From Bradyrhizobium jicamae (lineage in GTDB: Bacteria; Pseudomonadota; Alphaproteobacteria; Rhizobiales; Xanthobacteraceae), in NCBI RefSeq assembly GCF_018130215.1, contig NZ_JAFCKQ010000005.1:62001-126000 (forward strand): DNA of 64,000 nucleotides. The letters are read 5' to 3'. The position numbers were made by a program, and so were the translations under genes. The notes beneath the pieces are model-generated. The model was not told where the DNA came from. It did not search any database and was given only the letters and a program-made list of their open reading frames with translations. Every line of letters starts with the position of its first letter. The first letter of the stretch is position 1. Shown here in pieces: positions 52,855 to 62,217 of the stretch.

Positions 52855-55206
52855 GTGTCGAACCATCTTCGCTTGGCGATCGTTCTCGCCTTCACGCTGG
52901 TCATCTCTCCTGCTGTCGCGCAGCCCGGCGCCAGGCCGGCGCCGCCGCCAGCCAACACCCAAGCCAGTACCAGCGACGTGCTGACGCCGGAGCAGGCGAA
53001 GCGTGCGCTCGAGACGCTGCAGGACGACAAGAAGCGCGGCGAGATGATCGACACGCTACGCGCGATCGCCAATGCCTCGCCGAAGGCCGCCCAGCCTGCG
53101 CCGGAGCCGCAGTCGTCTCCGATCCCGCTCGCCGACGACAGCCTCGGCGCGCAGCTCCTGCTGATGGTTTCGGAGCAGGTCACCGACATTTCGCACGAGG
53201 TCGCCGATGTCGCGCGCACGGTGACGCATTTCCCCGCCTTCTATTACTGGATCGTCCGCACCGCCAATGATCCGGACGCTTATGGCCTGATGATCGATAT
53301 CGCCTGGAAGCTGGCGCTGGTGTTCGGCTGCGCGCTTGCCGCCGAATGGGTGGTGTTCCGCCTGATCAAGCGGCCGGTCGCGTTCCTGGAGCAGCATTTG
53401 CCACAGACCGCGCGGGTGCCGGCGCAGGTGCTCGCGAGCGCCGATCCGCCCTCGTCGGTCACGGATGTGACTCACGAACCCGAACTGCACCGCCGGAGGC
53501 TCAGCCTGGCGCACGCCTGGCAGTCGCTGATCCGGTTGCCCTTCGTGCTCGGGCGGCTCGTGCTCGAACTACTGCCCGTGCTCGTGTTCGTCGGCATCGC
53601 TACTGCGCTGCTCGGCACCGAGATCGGTGATCAGTCGACCACGCGGCTCGTGATCCTTGCGGTGGTCAATGCCTACGCCTTCTCGCGTGCGCTGATTTGT
53701 GCGGTGCGCGCGCTCGTCAGTCCCTTCGGCCTGTTCCGGGTGCGCGCCGAGACCGCGGCCTATATCGAGATCTGGGCCCGCCGCATCGTCGCCGTCGGTG
53801 TGTCAGGCATCTGCTTTGCCAATGTGGCGCTGCTGCTCGGCCTGCACCGCGCCGGCTACGCCGCGCTGCTGCGGCTGGTGATGCTGGTGGTGCATCTCTT
53901 CATCGTCGTGATCATCCTGCAATGCCGCCGCCAGGTCGCCGATGCGATCCGCGCGCCTGCCGACCGTATCGGCCTCGCGGCCCGGATCCGCAACCGCGTC
54001 GCCGGGCTCTGGCACGTGCTGGCGATCGCGCTCGACCTCGCGCTGTGGGCAGTGTGGGCGCTCAACATCCGCAACGGCTACTCGCTGCTGCTGCAATATT
54101 TCGTCGGCACCATCGCGGTGCTGCTGATCACACGGCTCGTGACCATGGTGGTGCTGAGCCTGATCGATCGCGGCTTCCGCATCTCACCGGATCTGCTGCA
54201 GCGCTTCCCGGGGCTCGAGATGCGCGCCAACCGTTACCTGCCGCTGCTGCGCAGGATCGTCGCGGCCGTCATCGCCCTGATCGGGTTTGTCGCGCTGCTC
54301 GAGGTCTGGGGCGTCGATGCCATCGTCTGGTTCTATGGCGGCCAGATCGGCGGCCGCCTGATCTCGGCGGTGGTGACGATCGGCATCGCCGCGCTCGCGG
54401 CGGCCGTGATCTGGGAGGTCGCCAATGCGGTGATGGACCGCCAGATCAACGCGCTGTCGCGCGAGGGGCATTTCGCCCGCGCCGCGCGGCTGCGTACCTT
54501 CCAGCCGATGCTGCGCACCGCACTGCTTTGCCTGATCGTCGCGGTCGTGGGCCTCACGGCGCTGAGCGAGATCGGCGTCAACGTCGCGCCGCTGCTCGCC
54601 GGCGCAGGCATAGTCGGCATCGCGATCGGCTTCGGCTCGCAGAAGCTGGTGCAGGACCTCATCACCGGGCTGTTCCTGCTGCTGGAGAATACCGTCCAGG
54701 TCGGCGACACCGTCACCGTGTCGGGACTTTCGGGCGTGGTCGAGAACGTCTCGATCCGCACCATGAGGCTGCGCGCCGGCGACGGCGCAGTTCACGTCGT
54801 GCCGTTCAGCGCGGTGACGACCATCACCAATGCCAGCCGTGGCGCCGGCAACGCGGCGGTCAGCGTCAACGTCGCCTTCAAGGAGGACACCGACCGGGCC
54901 GGCCAGATCCTGAAGGACATCGTCGCCGAGATGCGTCGCGAGGCGGAGTACCGCGCGGTGATCCGCGGCGATCTTGAGCTCTGGGGCGTGGACAAGGTCG
55001 ACGGCTCCGTCGTGACGATCGTCGGCCAGATCCGATGCACCGATGGCGGCCGCTGGCCGGTGCAGCGTGAGTTCAACCGCCGCATGAAGCGCCGCTTCCA
55101 GGAGAACGGCATCGAGATCGCTTCGATGGGCCAGACCATCCTGATGCAGATCCCTGCGCCGCCGGAGCGCGACGACAGCGCGATGCCGCGCCGCGCGACG
55201 GGGTAG
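52855..55206 (+). CDS. Large MscS-family mechanosensitive channel
   Basis: About 783 aa from the GTG at 52855 (GTG at 52825 is an alternative; the chosen start directly precedes a signal peptide, SNHLRLAIVLAFTLVISPAVA). A periplasmic helical segment and about ten membrane helices follow. The C-terminal MscS core has the pore helix and beta domain: NVAPLLAGAGIVGIAIGFGS, QKLVQDLITGLFLLLENTVQ, VGDTVTV and GVVENVSIRTMRLR. It releases solutes under osmotic downshock. It is much larger than E. coli MscS (286 aa), closer to the YbdG/MscK-type multi-helix members. Confidence 0.92.
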   Translation: MSNHLRLAIVLAFTLVISPAVAQPGARPAPPPANTQASTSDVLTPEQAKRALETLQDDKKRGEMIDTLRAIANASPKAAQPAPEPQSSPIPLADDSLGAQLLLMVSEQVTDISHEVADVARTVTHFPAFYYWIVRTANDPDAYGLMIDIAWKLALVFGCALAAEWVVFRLIKRPVAFLEQHLPQTARVPAQVLASADPPSSVTDVTHEPELHRRRLSLAHAWQSLIRLPFVLGRLVLELLPVLVFVGIATALLGTEIGDQSTTRLVILAVVNAYAFSRALICAVRALVSPFGLFRVRAETAAYIEIWARRIVAVGVSGICFANVALLLGLHRAGYAALLRLVMLVVHLFIVVIILQCRRQVADAIRAPADRIGLAARIRNRVAGLWHVLAIALDLALWAVWALNIRNGYSLLLQYFVGTIAVLLITRLVTMVVLSLIDRGFRISPDLLQRFPGLEMRANRYLPLLRRIVAAVIALIGFVALLEVWGVDAIVWFYGGQIGGRLISAVVTIGIAALAAAVIWEVANAVMDRQINALSREGHFARAARLRTFQPMLRTALLCLIVAVVGLTALSEIGVNVAPLLAGAGIVGIAIGFGSQKLVQDLITGLFLLLENTVQVGDTVTVSGLSGVVENVSIRTMRLRAGDGAVHVVPFSAVTTITNASRGAGNAAVSVNVAFKEDTDRAGQILKDIVAEMRREAEYRAVIRGDLELWGVDKVDGSVVTIVGQIRCTDGGRWPVQREFNRRMKRRFQENGIEIASMGQTILMQIPAPPERDDSAMPRRATG

Positions 55207-55228
55207 AGCAGTAGGCTTCGCTTCACCT

Positions 55229-55248
55229 CGCCCCGTAAGAACGGGGCG
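55229..55248 (+). terminator. Hairpin downstream of mscS
   Basis: Perfect 8-bp stem CGCCCCGT/ACGGGGCG with an AAGA loop, 22 nt after the mscS stop. No T run. It is either a terminator or a dispersed GC hairpin. Confidence 0.4.
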
Positions 55249-55294
55249 ACGGAGCGCAGTCCCGCCGCGGCGCGTTCGATCCACTGCGATGACA

Positions 55295-55331
55295 GTCTCA
55301 CCGTTGCGACAGCGTCTCGCGACGATGAGAC
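55295..55331. promoter_or_regulatory. Candidate activator site (UAS) for the sigma-54 promoter
   Basis: A 37-bp dyad with 15-bp arms (55295-55309 and 55317-55331) matching at 13 of 15 positions and a 7-bp spacer. The outer parts are GTCTCA and TGAGAC; the inner parts are CGTTGCGA and TCGCGACG. Its centre is about 105 bp upstream of the -24 GG of the promoter at 55417. This fits an enhancer site for the AcoR-like activator encoded at 57727. Confidence 0.6.
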
Positions 55332-55416
55332 AGGCTGACGCCGTGTGTACCTGCACATCGGCGTGCAGCATCGCGAAAACCAGCCCTTCCAGCCATTCCC
55401 CGCGATTCGCCCCCGC

Positions 55417-55432
55417 TGGCACGCCGCTTGCT
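55417..55432 (+). promoter_or_regulatory. Consensus sigma-54 (-24/-12) promoter for the LLM monooxygenase
   Basis: TGGCACGCCGCTTGCT matches the consensus TGGCACG-N4-TTGCW at every specified position. The -12 element lies about 72 bp upstream of the monooxygenase ATG, giving a leader of about 60 nt. Confidence 0.85.
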
Positions 55433-55503
55433 AAATTGTTGGTGGAATGCGCGGCAAGACGCATTGCACGACTGAACCCATCAGCGAGAAGAAAGGAAAC
55501 GCC

Positions 55504-56604
55504 ATGGAGCTTGGATATTTCACCATGCCCTCGCATCCGCCGGAGTGCGGTTTGAAGGAGGGCCACGACTGGGATCTGCAGACCCTGCGCTGGCTCGATG
55601 AGCTCGGCTACCAGGAGGCCTGGATCGGCGAGCATCATACCGCGCCCTGGGAGCCGCATCCGTCACCCGATCTCCTGGTCGCGCAGGCGCTGCTGCAAAC
55701 CAAGAACATCCGCATCGGGCCCGGCGGCTTCCTGCTGCCGTATCATCACCCGGCCGAGCTCGCCAACCGCGTCGCGATGCTGGATCACCTCTCGAATGGC
55801 CGGCTGAACTTCGGCGTCGCGGCCTCGGGCCTGCCGAGCGACTGGGCGATGTTCAATGTCGACGGCATGTCGGGACAGAACCGCGACATGACGCGCGAGG
55901 CGCTGGAGATCATCCTGAAGCTGTGGACCGACCCGGCGCCATGGACGCACAAGGGCAAATTCTGGACGGTGAGCAAACCGGACACGATGTTCGATTTCCT
56001 GAAGCCGCATATCAAGCCTCAGCAAGCGCCGCATCCGCCGATCGGCGTTGCGGGGCTGTCGAAGAACTCGGACACGCTGAAGCTCGCCGGCGAGCGCGGC
56101 TTCATCCCGATGAGCCTCAACCTCAACCCGGCCTATGTCGGCAGCCATTGGGACTCGGTGGAAGCCGGCGCCGCCAAGACCGGCCGCAAGCCGAGCCGCA
56201 AGGACTGGCGGCTGGTGCGCGAGGTGTTCGTCGCCGACACGGACCAGGAGGCGTGGAAGCTGTCGACCGGCGACATGATGGGCCGGATGATGAGCGAGTA
56301 TTTCCTGCCGCTGCTCGGCCATTTCGGCTTCAAGGACTATTTGAAGCACGCGCCCGACGTACCGGACAGCGACGTCACGGTCGAATATTGCGCGCGCCGG
56401 AATTGGATCGTCGGCTCGCCCGCCACCGTCACCGAGAAGATCGAGCAGATCTACCAGGAGGTCGGTGGTTTCGGCGTGCTCCTGGTGTTCGGCTTCGACT
56501 ACAAGCACAAGCCGGAGGCCTGGCGGCGCTCGCTGGACTTGCTCAAGAACGAGGTAATGCCGCGGCTCAAGCATCTCGGCGCCGAGTTCGAGAAGGCCGC
56601 ATGA
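55504..56604 (+). CDS. LLM-class flavin-dependent monooxygenase
   Basis: A 366-aa luciferase-like monooxygenase with TIM-barrel features: MELGYFTMPSHPP, EAWIGEHHTAPWEPHPSPDL, IRIGPGGFLLPYHHPAELA, and LDHLSNGRLNFGVAASGLPSD. It uses reduced flavin supplied by a separate reductase, encoded 81 bp downstream. The substrate is unknown. The layout resembles the two-component LLM oxygenases that attack ketones or terpenes. A GAAAGGA Shine-Dalgarno precedes the ATG, and a consensus sigma-54 promoter lies upstream. Confidence 0.9.
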   Translation: MELGYFTMPSHPPECGLKEGHDWDLQTLRWLDELGYQEAWIGEHHTAPWEPHPSPDLLVAQALLQTKNIRIGPGGFLLPYHHPAELANRVAMLDHLSNGRLNFGVAASGLPSDWAMFNVDGMSGQNRDMTREALEIILKLWTDPAPWTHKGKFWTVSKPDTMFDFLKPHIKPQQAPHPPIGVAGLSKNSDTLKLAGERGFIPMSLNLNPAYVGSHWDSVEAGAAKTGRKPSRKDWRLVREVFVADTDQEAWKLSTGDMMGRMMSEYFLPLLGHFGFKDYLKHAPDVPDSDVTVEYCARRNWIVGSPATVTEKIEQIYQEVGGFGVLLVFGFDYKHKPEAWRRSLDLLKNEVMPRLKHLGAEFEKAA

Positions 56605-56685
56605 CAGCTGGGCGGGGTGCGGGGGCTTGCCTCGCCCCCCGCGTCCCTTATCTTGGGGAAAGGTATTTCGGCACAGGGGCTGCGG

Positions 56686-57240
56686 ATGAGCGTCGATGCA
56701 CAGAGTTTCAAGCAGGCGATGCGCCATTGCGCCGGCGCGGTCGCGCTGGTGACGGTCGGCTCGGAGCCCGGCAAGCGCACCGGCCTGACCGTGACTTCGG
56801 CCTGCTCGCTGTCCGACAATCCGCCGTCGGTGCTGGTCTGCGTCAACCGCAGCGCCAGCGCCCACGCCCGTATCCTGGAAGAGCGCCATTTCGTCATCAA
56901 CTTCCTGAACGAGGAGCACGCGCTGCTGGCGCTGACCTTCTCGGGCCAGAAGGGCGTCAACGGCGATGACCGCTTCGGCTTTGGCCGCTGGACCACGGGC
57001 GCCACCGGCGCGCCGGTGCTGGAAGATGCGGTGGCAGCGTTCGACTGCGTGCTGACCCAGGAGCTCGAGACCAGGACCCATTCGGTCTTCATCGGCGAGG
57101 TGCAGCATGTGCGCAGCGCGACAGCGGTCGATCCGCTGGTCTATCTGAAGAGCGGCTTCCATAGCGTGCGCGACATCCGCGATCCCGTCGTGCTCGGCGA
57201 TCTCGACGCGCGACGCGTCAGCTGGAACGAGTTTTCGTAG
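56686..57240 (+). CDS. Flavin reductase family protein
   Basis: A 184-aa FMN-binding-split-barrel reductase: MRHCAGAVALVTVG, TVTSACSLSDNPPSVLVCVN and HARILEERHFVINFLNEEH are the family hallmarks, and FIGEVQHV follows. It supplies reduced flavin to the adjacent LLM monooxygenase, forming a two-component oxygenase. The start at MSVDAQSF is chosen; an upstream extension from 56617 lacks family features. Confidence 0.9.
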   Translation: MSVDAQSFKQAMRHCAGAVALVTVGSEPGKRTGLTVTSACSLSDNPPSVLVCVNRSASAHARILEERHFVINFLNEEHALLALTFSGQKGVNGDDRFGFGRWTTGATGAPVLEDAVAAFDCVLTQELETRTHSVFIGEVQHVRSATAVDPLVYLKSGFHSVRDIRDPVVLGDLDARRVSWNEFS

Positions 57241-57255
57241 AGTCCGAGCCGGCGC

Positions 57256-57678
57256 TTATAGCGGATTGGACGTGCGGCATGCCGAGATAATTGCCGAAGC
57301 GGCTTCATCGGCCTGCGCACCCGACAGCTGCCGCACCAGACACAGATAGTAGCCCCTGCTGGATTCGTTCAACAAGGAGTTGCCGTTGACCGCGAGCCAA
57401 TTGCAGGCTGAACGGATCGACTGGATGGCCAGGGCGGATCGCGTGTCACGCATCGCGGACAGCGTGCATTGAGCCTGCGCATCCATGGTGGTCTGTGCGT
57501 TGACCGATCCGGAGAATGAAAGCAGCGCCGCGGCGGCAGCAGCGGCTTTCAGGAGAATTGACGGCGCGCGCGCCCGTTGCTTCACCCCCGCAGGATCGAT
57601 CCGATCGAGAATGCCGGATCTGACCCAGGCAGGAACCGTTCTGGCGACCGTCTGGCGTTCGCAGTTCGTGCCGTGCAC
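57256..57678 (-). CDS. Small secreted protein of unknown function
   Basis: A 140-aa protein starting with GTG at 57678, preceded by a strong GGAGGGG Shine-Dalgarno. The signal-type hydrophobic core (ILLKAAAAAAALLSFSGSVNA) lies at about residues 41-61, giving an unusually long N-region. A GTG at 57585 would place the signal at the N-terminus but has a weaker site. The mature part is about 80 residues with four cysteines (QCTLSA, SACNWLA, YLCLVRQ, SACRTS), likely two disulfides. Confidence 0.6.
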   Translation of the reverse strand: MHGTNCERQTVARTVPAWVRSGILDRIDPAGVKQRARAPSILLKAAAAAAALLSFSGSVNAQTTMDAQAQCTLSAMRDTRSALAIQSIRSACNWLAVNGNSLLNESSRGYYLCLVRQLSGAQADEAASAIISACRTSNPL

Positions 57679-57726
57679 AAGCCCCTCCAGTTGGCGCGCG
57701 GTGAGCCTCGCTTATGAATAGCAGCA

Positions 57727-59589
57727 CTAGCCATCCAGGTCGATCTTCAACAATTTGATCCTGCGATACAGCGTCGCGCGGCTGAGCTTGAGCGTCCTCG
57801 CGGCGTCCCTCACCCGCCCGCCATGGGCGCGTAGCGCGTCGACGATCACCGTACGCTCGGTGCTTGCCTGATCCTGCGCTGTCCGCGCGCCCACCGCCGG
57901 CAGATCGAGATCGGCCTCGGTGATGACCCCGCCTTCCGCGGTGCAGCCGGCGAGCCGCAGCACGTGGCGGAGCTGGCGCATGTTGCCGGGGAAGGGATAG
58001 GCGACGAGTTGCGCCCAGGCACCGGGGGCGATACGGCAATTCGGGGCTTCTTCATCGGCAATCAGCGCAATGACATCCGTCTTGTCGGCGCGTTCACGCA
58101 GCGCGGGCAGGCGGATCTCCATGCCGCGCAGCCGATAATAGAGATCGGAGCGGAAGGAGCCCGCCTCGGCCATCCGCGCGAGGTCGCGATGGGTGGCGCT
58201 GATCAGGCGGATGTCGACCGGAACGGGTTTCAAGGCGCCGAGCGGCCACACTTCGCGGTTCTCCAGAACGCGCAGCAGCCTTGTCTGCAACGCCAGCGGC
58301 ATGTCGCCGATCTCGTCGAGGAAGAGCGTGCCGCCGCTCGCCTGCACGATCAGGCCCTTCGATCCCTCGCGCCGTGCGCCGGTGAAGGCACCGGCCTCGT
58401 AGCCGAACAGTTCGGCATCGATCAGGCTCTCCGGCATCGCCGCACAGTTCAGCGCGACGTAGTTGCGGCCGGCGCGGTTGCTTGCGGCATGGATGGCGCG
58501 CGCAAACACGTCCTTGCCGGCGCCGGTCTCGCCGTGCAGCAGGATCGGCAGATCGAGATTGCCGACCGTCATCAGCCGCTTGACGCCTCTGACCAGCACG
58601 GGATCGCGACCGGCCAGCCTGTGCAGGCCGTTGAACTGTCCGGCCGGTTGATCGCGCGCCGGCGCTGGCACGGATCGCGATCGCGCGCGCAGCGGCGGCG
58701 CGACGCGGCCCGAACCCCACGGCGTGCCGTCGGCACGGCGCAGCGCGACGCTCCCCTCCGGCGCGCGCGTCGCGCTGTCGTCGAGCTGGATCAGATGCGA
58801 CAGATCGATGCCGTCAGATATCATCGCATCGGTCAATCCGAGCGCACTGCGCGCGTTGCGGCAGGCGCCGACCACCCGGCGGTCGTCGTCATAGGCGATC
58901 AGCCCGCCGCTTTCGCTGGCGGGCAGCGTTGCGATCCAGGAGGCGCGGTAATGGCGGCGGAAGAAGGCGTGCTCGATCCGCCGCGTCGCCTGCGTAGTGA
59001 CGGCGAGCGCGAGCTCATGCGCGCCGCGGCCGAGATCGCTGCGGCATGAGGAGATGTTGACGGCGCCGGCGAGCTGGCCGGTGTGATCGAACAGCGGCGA
59101 CACCGCGCAGGTGAACATGCTCCACTGCTCGCGGAAATGCTCGTCGCCGTGCACGAGGATCGGCCGCTGCTCGGCCAACGCAGTGCCGAGCCCGTTGGTG
59201 CCCTCGAAGGTCTCGGCGAAGTTCGAGCCGGTGTAGATCTTCCACTCCAGGAACATCCGCGCATAGTCGCCCTCGGGCAGGCGGCTCACCAGCATGGTGG
59301 CGTTGGGATCGGCGAGATTGACGCAATAGCCGGCGTCGCGCAGCACCAGCGCGAGGTCCTCCAGTTCCGGGAGCGCGACCCGGATCAGTTCCTCCATCGG
59401 CTCGGCGACATGCCGGACCTCGGCCTCCGTCAGCGTCTGCGGCGGGCCGCGCCGGGCGGGATCGAGCTTGTGATTGACCAGGCATCGCCGCCAGGAGGTC
59501 GCGATCCGCGACTCGGTGTCGACGCCGGCCAGATGGTTGGCCGCCGACAAAACACGGGCGACATGATTAGAGGCCGCGAGATTGGCCAT
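57727..59589 (-). CDS. AcoR-like sigma-54-dependent activator
   Basis: A 620-aa enhancer-binding protein. The N-terminal GAF-type domain (about residues 60-200) includes FAETFEGTNGLGTALAEQRP, typical of AcoR relatives. The AAA+ domain has Walker A HGETGAGKDVFARAI, GAFTGA and Walker B GGTLFLDEIGDMPL, with full sigma-54 activator motifs. The C-terminal Fis-type HTH is RVRDAARTLKLSRATLYRRI. It converges on the LLM monooxygenase/flavin reductase pair, which has a consensus sigma-54 promoter and upstream dyad, so it is the likely activator. The small secreted gene lies in between. Confidence 0.92.
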   Translation of the reverse strand: MANLAASNHVARVLSAANHLAGVDTESRIATSWRRCLVNHKLDPARRGPPQTLTEAEVRHVAEPMEELIRVALPELEDLALVLRDAGYCVNLADPNATMLVSRLPEGDYARMFLEWKIYTGSNFAETFEGTNGLGTALAEQRPILVHGDEHFREQWSMFTCAVSPLFDHTGQLAGAVNISSCRSDLGRGAHELALAVTTQATRRIEHAFFRRHYRASWIATLPASESGGLIAYDDDRRVVGACRNARSALGLTDAMISDGIDLSHLIQLDDSATRAPEGSVALRRADGTPWGSGRVAPPLRARSRSVPAPARDQPAGQFNGLHRLAGRDPVLVRGVKRLMTVGNLDLPILLHGETGAGKDVFARAIHAASNRAGRNYVALNCAAMPESLIDAELFGYEAGAFTGARREGSKGLIVQASGGTLFLDEIGDMPLALQTRLLRVLENREVWPLGALKPVPVDIRLISATHRDLARMAEAGSFRSDLYYRLRGMEIRLPALRERADKTDVIALIADEEAPNCRIAPGAWAQLVAYPFPGNMRQLRHVLRLAGCTAEGGVITEADLDLPAVGARTAQDQASTERTVIVDALRAHGGRVRDAARTLKLSRATLYRRIKLLKIDLDG

Positions 59590-59780
59590 CCAGAAGTCTC
59601 CACCCTGTATTTTTGCCGAAGTCTGGCATCCGGCGAGCGAATGTCAATTGGCTGGCAGGATCGGGGAGGAGGACGTTTGGGGGAGGAGGAGGTGTATACG
59701 GACCGCAAACTCGTTCCACTTCCCCCGCAAGCGGGAGAGGGGAGCGGGGTCGACGGGTGGCTGACGTTCGACCCAGCCCA

Positions 59781-61898
59781 TCATGATTTGGGCTCGCCGG
59801 CTGTGAACAGCAGCAGCGAGCGTCCCGTTACCTTGTACGTGCTGCCGAACTCGAAATGCCCGCCCGCCGGCTCCTCCGGCACATCCGTATCGAGCAGCCG
59901 CGACCAGCGCGGGCCGGCCGACGTCAGCGGCAGCTTGAAATCGACCTCGCCCTCAAAGGCGTTCAGCACCATCAGCACGGTGTCGTCCTCGCCGGTGCGC
60001 GCGATCGCGGTCTTGCGCGCGCGGCCATCGAGCAGGGCGCCGAAGCATTTGATCCAGCCGGTGGTCCAGTCGGCCGGCGTCATCTCCGCGCCCGACGCGT
60101 TGATCCAGACCACGTCGCGGATGTCGAGCTGCGCATCGCGGTCGCCGGAGAGGAAGCGACTGCGGCGCAGGATCGGATAGTCGCGCCTGAGCTTGATCAT
60201 CCGCTTCGTGAAGGCGAGCAGCTTCTCGGCATCGGCGCCGAGGTTCCAGTCGAACCAGGAGATGTCGTTATCCTGGCAATAGGCATTGTTGTTGCCGCGC
60301 TGAGTGCGGCCGAACTCGTCGCCGCCGAGCAGCATCGGCGTGCCCTGCGAGGCCAACAGCGTCGCCAGCATGTTGCGCTTCTGGCGTTCGCGCAACGCGA
60401 TGATGCCGGGATTGTCGGTCGGGCCCTCGGCGCCGCAATTCCAGGAGTGATTGTCGGACGAGCCGTCATTGTTGTTCTCGCCGTTGGCCTCGTTGTGCTT
60501 GGTGTTGTAGCTCGCCCAGTCGTTCAGCGTGAAGCCATCATGCGCGGTGATGAAGTTGACGCTGGCCCAGGTACGGCGGCCCTCGCGGTTGAACACATCG
60601 TGCGAGCCGAGCAGCCGCGGCGCCAGTGCGGAAGGCGGCGCCTCGCCGCGCCAGAAATCCCGTAGCGTGTTGCGGAACTTGTCGTTCCACTCGGCCCAAC
60701 CGGCGGGAAAGCCGCCGACCTGGTAGCCGCCAGGACCGCAGTCCCAGGGCTCCGCGATCAGCTTGACGTCTGATAGCAGCGGGTCCTGGTTCATCGCCTT
60801 CAGGAAGCCGCTCTGTTCATCGAAGCCATAGACCTCGCGCGCCAGGATGGTGCCGAGGTCGAAGCGGAAGCCGTCGACATGCATGTGGCCGGCCCAGTAG
60901 CGCAGGCTGTCCATCACCATCTGGATCACCCGCGGATGCGACAGATTGACGGTGTTTCCGGTGCCGGTGTCGTTGATGTAGTAGCGCCGCTTGTCGGGCA
61001 GCAGCCGGTAGTAGCTCGCATTGTCGATGCCCTTGAACGACAGCGTCGGGCCGCGCTCATTGCCCTCGGCGGTGTGGTTGTAGACGACATCCAGAATGAC
61101 CTCGAGCCCGGCCCCGTGCAGCCACGACACCATCTCCTTGAATTCGCGCAGGCTGTTGGGGACGTCGGCAGCATAGCGCGGATCCGGCGCGAAGAAGCCG
61201 ATCGTGTTGTAGCCCCAATAGTTGACGAGATCCTTGTCCAGGAGATTGCTGTCGTTGACGAATGAATGCACCGGCAGCAGCTCGACCGAGGTGATGCCGA
61301 GCGCCTTCAGGTAGTCGATCGCGGCGTTCGATCCGAAGCCGGCATAGGTGCCGCGCAGGGTTTCGGGGATGCCGGGGTGCTGCCTGGTAAAACCCTTGAC
61401 GTGGGTCTCATAGACGACGGTCTCGTCCCAATGCACGTTCTGCCGCTGCGCTTCCTGCACCCAGTCGAAATTTGGGTCGACCACCACGCATTTCGGCATG
61501 AAGGGCGCGCTGTCGCGCTCGTCGAAGGTGAGGTCGTCGCCCGTCTCCATCTTGTAGCCGAACACCGCCGGATTCCAGGTCAGCGCGCCGGCATGGGCGC
61601 AGGCGTAGGGGTCGAGCAGGAGCTTGTTCGGATTGAACCGGTGGCCGCCGTCCGGCTGATAGGGGCCGTAAACGCGATAGCCATAGAAGGTGCCCGGCTG
61701 GACGCCGTTGATGAAGCCGTGAAACACCTGGTCGGTATATTCCGGCAGCTCGAAGCGGTGGGTCTCGCGCGCGCCGTCGAACAGGCAGACCTCGACCCTG
61801 GTGGCGTTGGCCGAGAACACCGCAAAATTGGTGCCGTTGCCGCTCCAATGGGCACCGAGCGGATAGGGCAGGCCTTCCTCAACGACGAAATCGGTCAT
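59781..61898 (-). CDS. glgX: Glycogen debranching enzyme GlgX
   Basis: Isoamylase-type enzyme that hydrolyses alpha-1,6 branches in phosphorylase-limit glycogen. The 705-aa protein has the N-terminal CBM48-like domain ([20 protein letters not shown]), GH13 regions [29 protein letters not shown] (nucleophile Asp), [16 protein letters not shown] (acid/base Glu) and [17 protein letters not shown]. The start at [10 protein letters not shown] is preferred over a Met seven codons upstream. Other glg genes are not in the window. Confidence 0.96.
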   Translation of the reverse strand: MTDFVVEEGLPYPLGAHWSGNGTNFAVFSANATRVEVCLFDGARETHRFELPEYTDQVFHGFINGVQPGTFYGYRVYGPYQPDGGHRFNPNKLLLDPYACAHAGALTWNPAVFGYKMETGDDLTFDERDSAPFMPKCVVVDPNFDWVQEAQRQNVHWDETVVYETHVKGFTRQHPGIPETLRGTYAGFGSNAAIDYLKALGITSVELLPVHSFVNDSNLLDKDLVNYWGYNTIGFFAPDPRYAADVPNSLREFKEMVSWLHGAGLEVILDVVYNHTAEGNERGPTLSFKGIDNASYYRLLPDKRRYYINDTGTGNTVNLSHPRVIQMVMDSLRYWAGHMHVDGFRFDLGTILAREVYGFDEQSGFLKAMNQDPLLSDVKLIAEPWDCGPGGYQVGGFPAGWAEWNDKFRNTLRDFWRGEAPPSALAPRLLGSHDVFNREGRRTWASVNFITAHDGFTLNDWASYNTKHNEANGENNNDGSSDNHSWNCGAEGPTDNPGIIALRERQKRNMLATLLASQGTPMLLGGDEFGRTQRGNNNAYCQDNDISWFDWNLGADAEKLLAFTKRMIKLRRDYPILRRSRFLSGDRDAQLDIRDVVWINASGAEMTPADWTTGWIKCFGALLDGRARKTAIARTGEDDTVLMVLNAFEGEVDFKLPLTSAGPRWSRLLDTDVPEEPAGGHFEFGSTYKVTGRSLLLFTAGEPKS

Positions 61899-62217
61899 CG
61901 CAACCCCCAAGCCGAACAACAGCCGTCAATGCAACCTGCAAGAAACGCCGCCGCGCGGGAAACGTTGCATGCCTAGCGCCGGTAGCCACGCCTACCCCGG
62001 TGCTTTTTGTTGCCCCGGACCCTGTGCAACTGGCACCCGGCATTCCCTGCGCCCTCCGCGAGAGGAGAGGGCGGAACGAAGAGCAGGACTCGGACACATC
62101 GTGCCGCGGAAATCCGGACTCATGTCGAGATACCTGCTTGATTAATTCGCCTGATTCTCAAGGTGGGGACGTTTAAATGACGATTAACCCTGTCAAGCCC
62201 TCGCCGGTCCGGGTCAG
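61899..62217. other. Divergent intergenic region between glgX and the methyltransferase gene
   Basis: 319 bp with no gene. It contains a GC hairpin CGCCCTC-N10-GAGGGCG (62050-62073), two GANTC methylation-type sites (62118 and 62154) and a perfect CtrA box (62173-62188). It also holds the glgX promoter on the left side. Confidence 0.5.
62173..62188 (+). promoter_or_regulatory. CtrA-type box TTAA-N7-TTAAC upstream of the methyltransferase gene
   Basis: TTAAATGACGATTAAC matches the CtrA full site exactly. It lies 30 bp upstream of the chosen ATG (62218) and overlaps an alternative in-frame ATG (62177). Two GANTC sites lie just upstream, as is common in cell-cycle-controlled promoters of this class. 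Confidence 0.6.
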
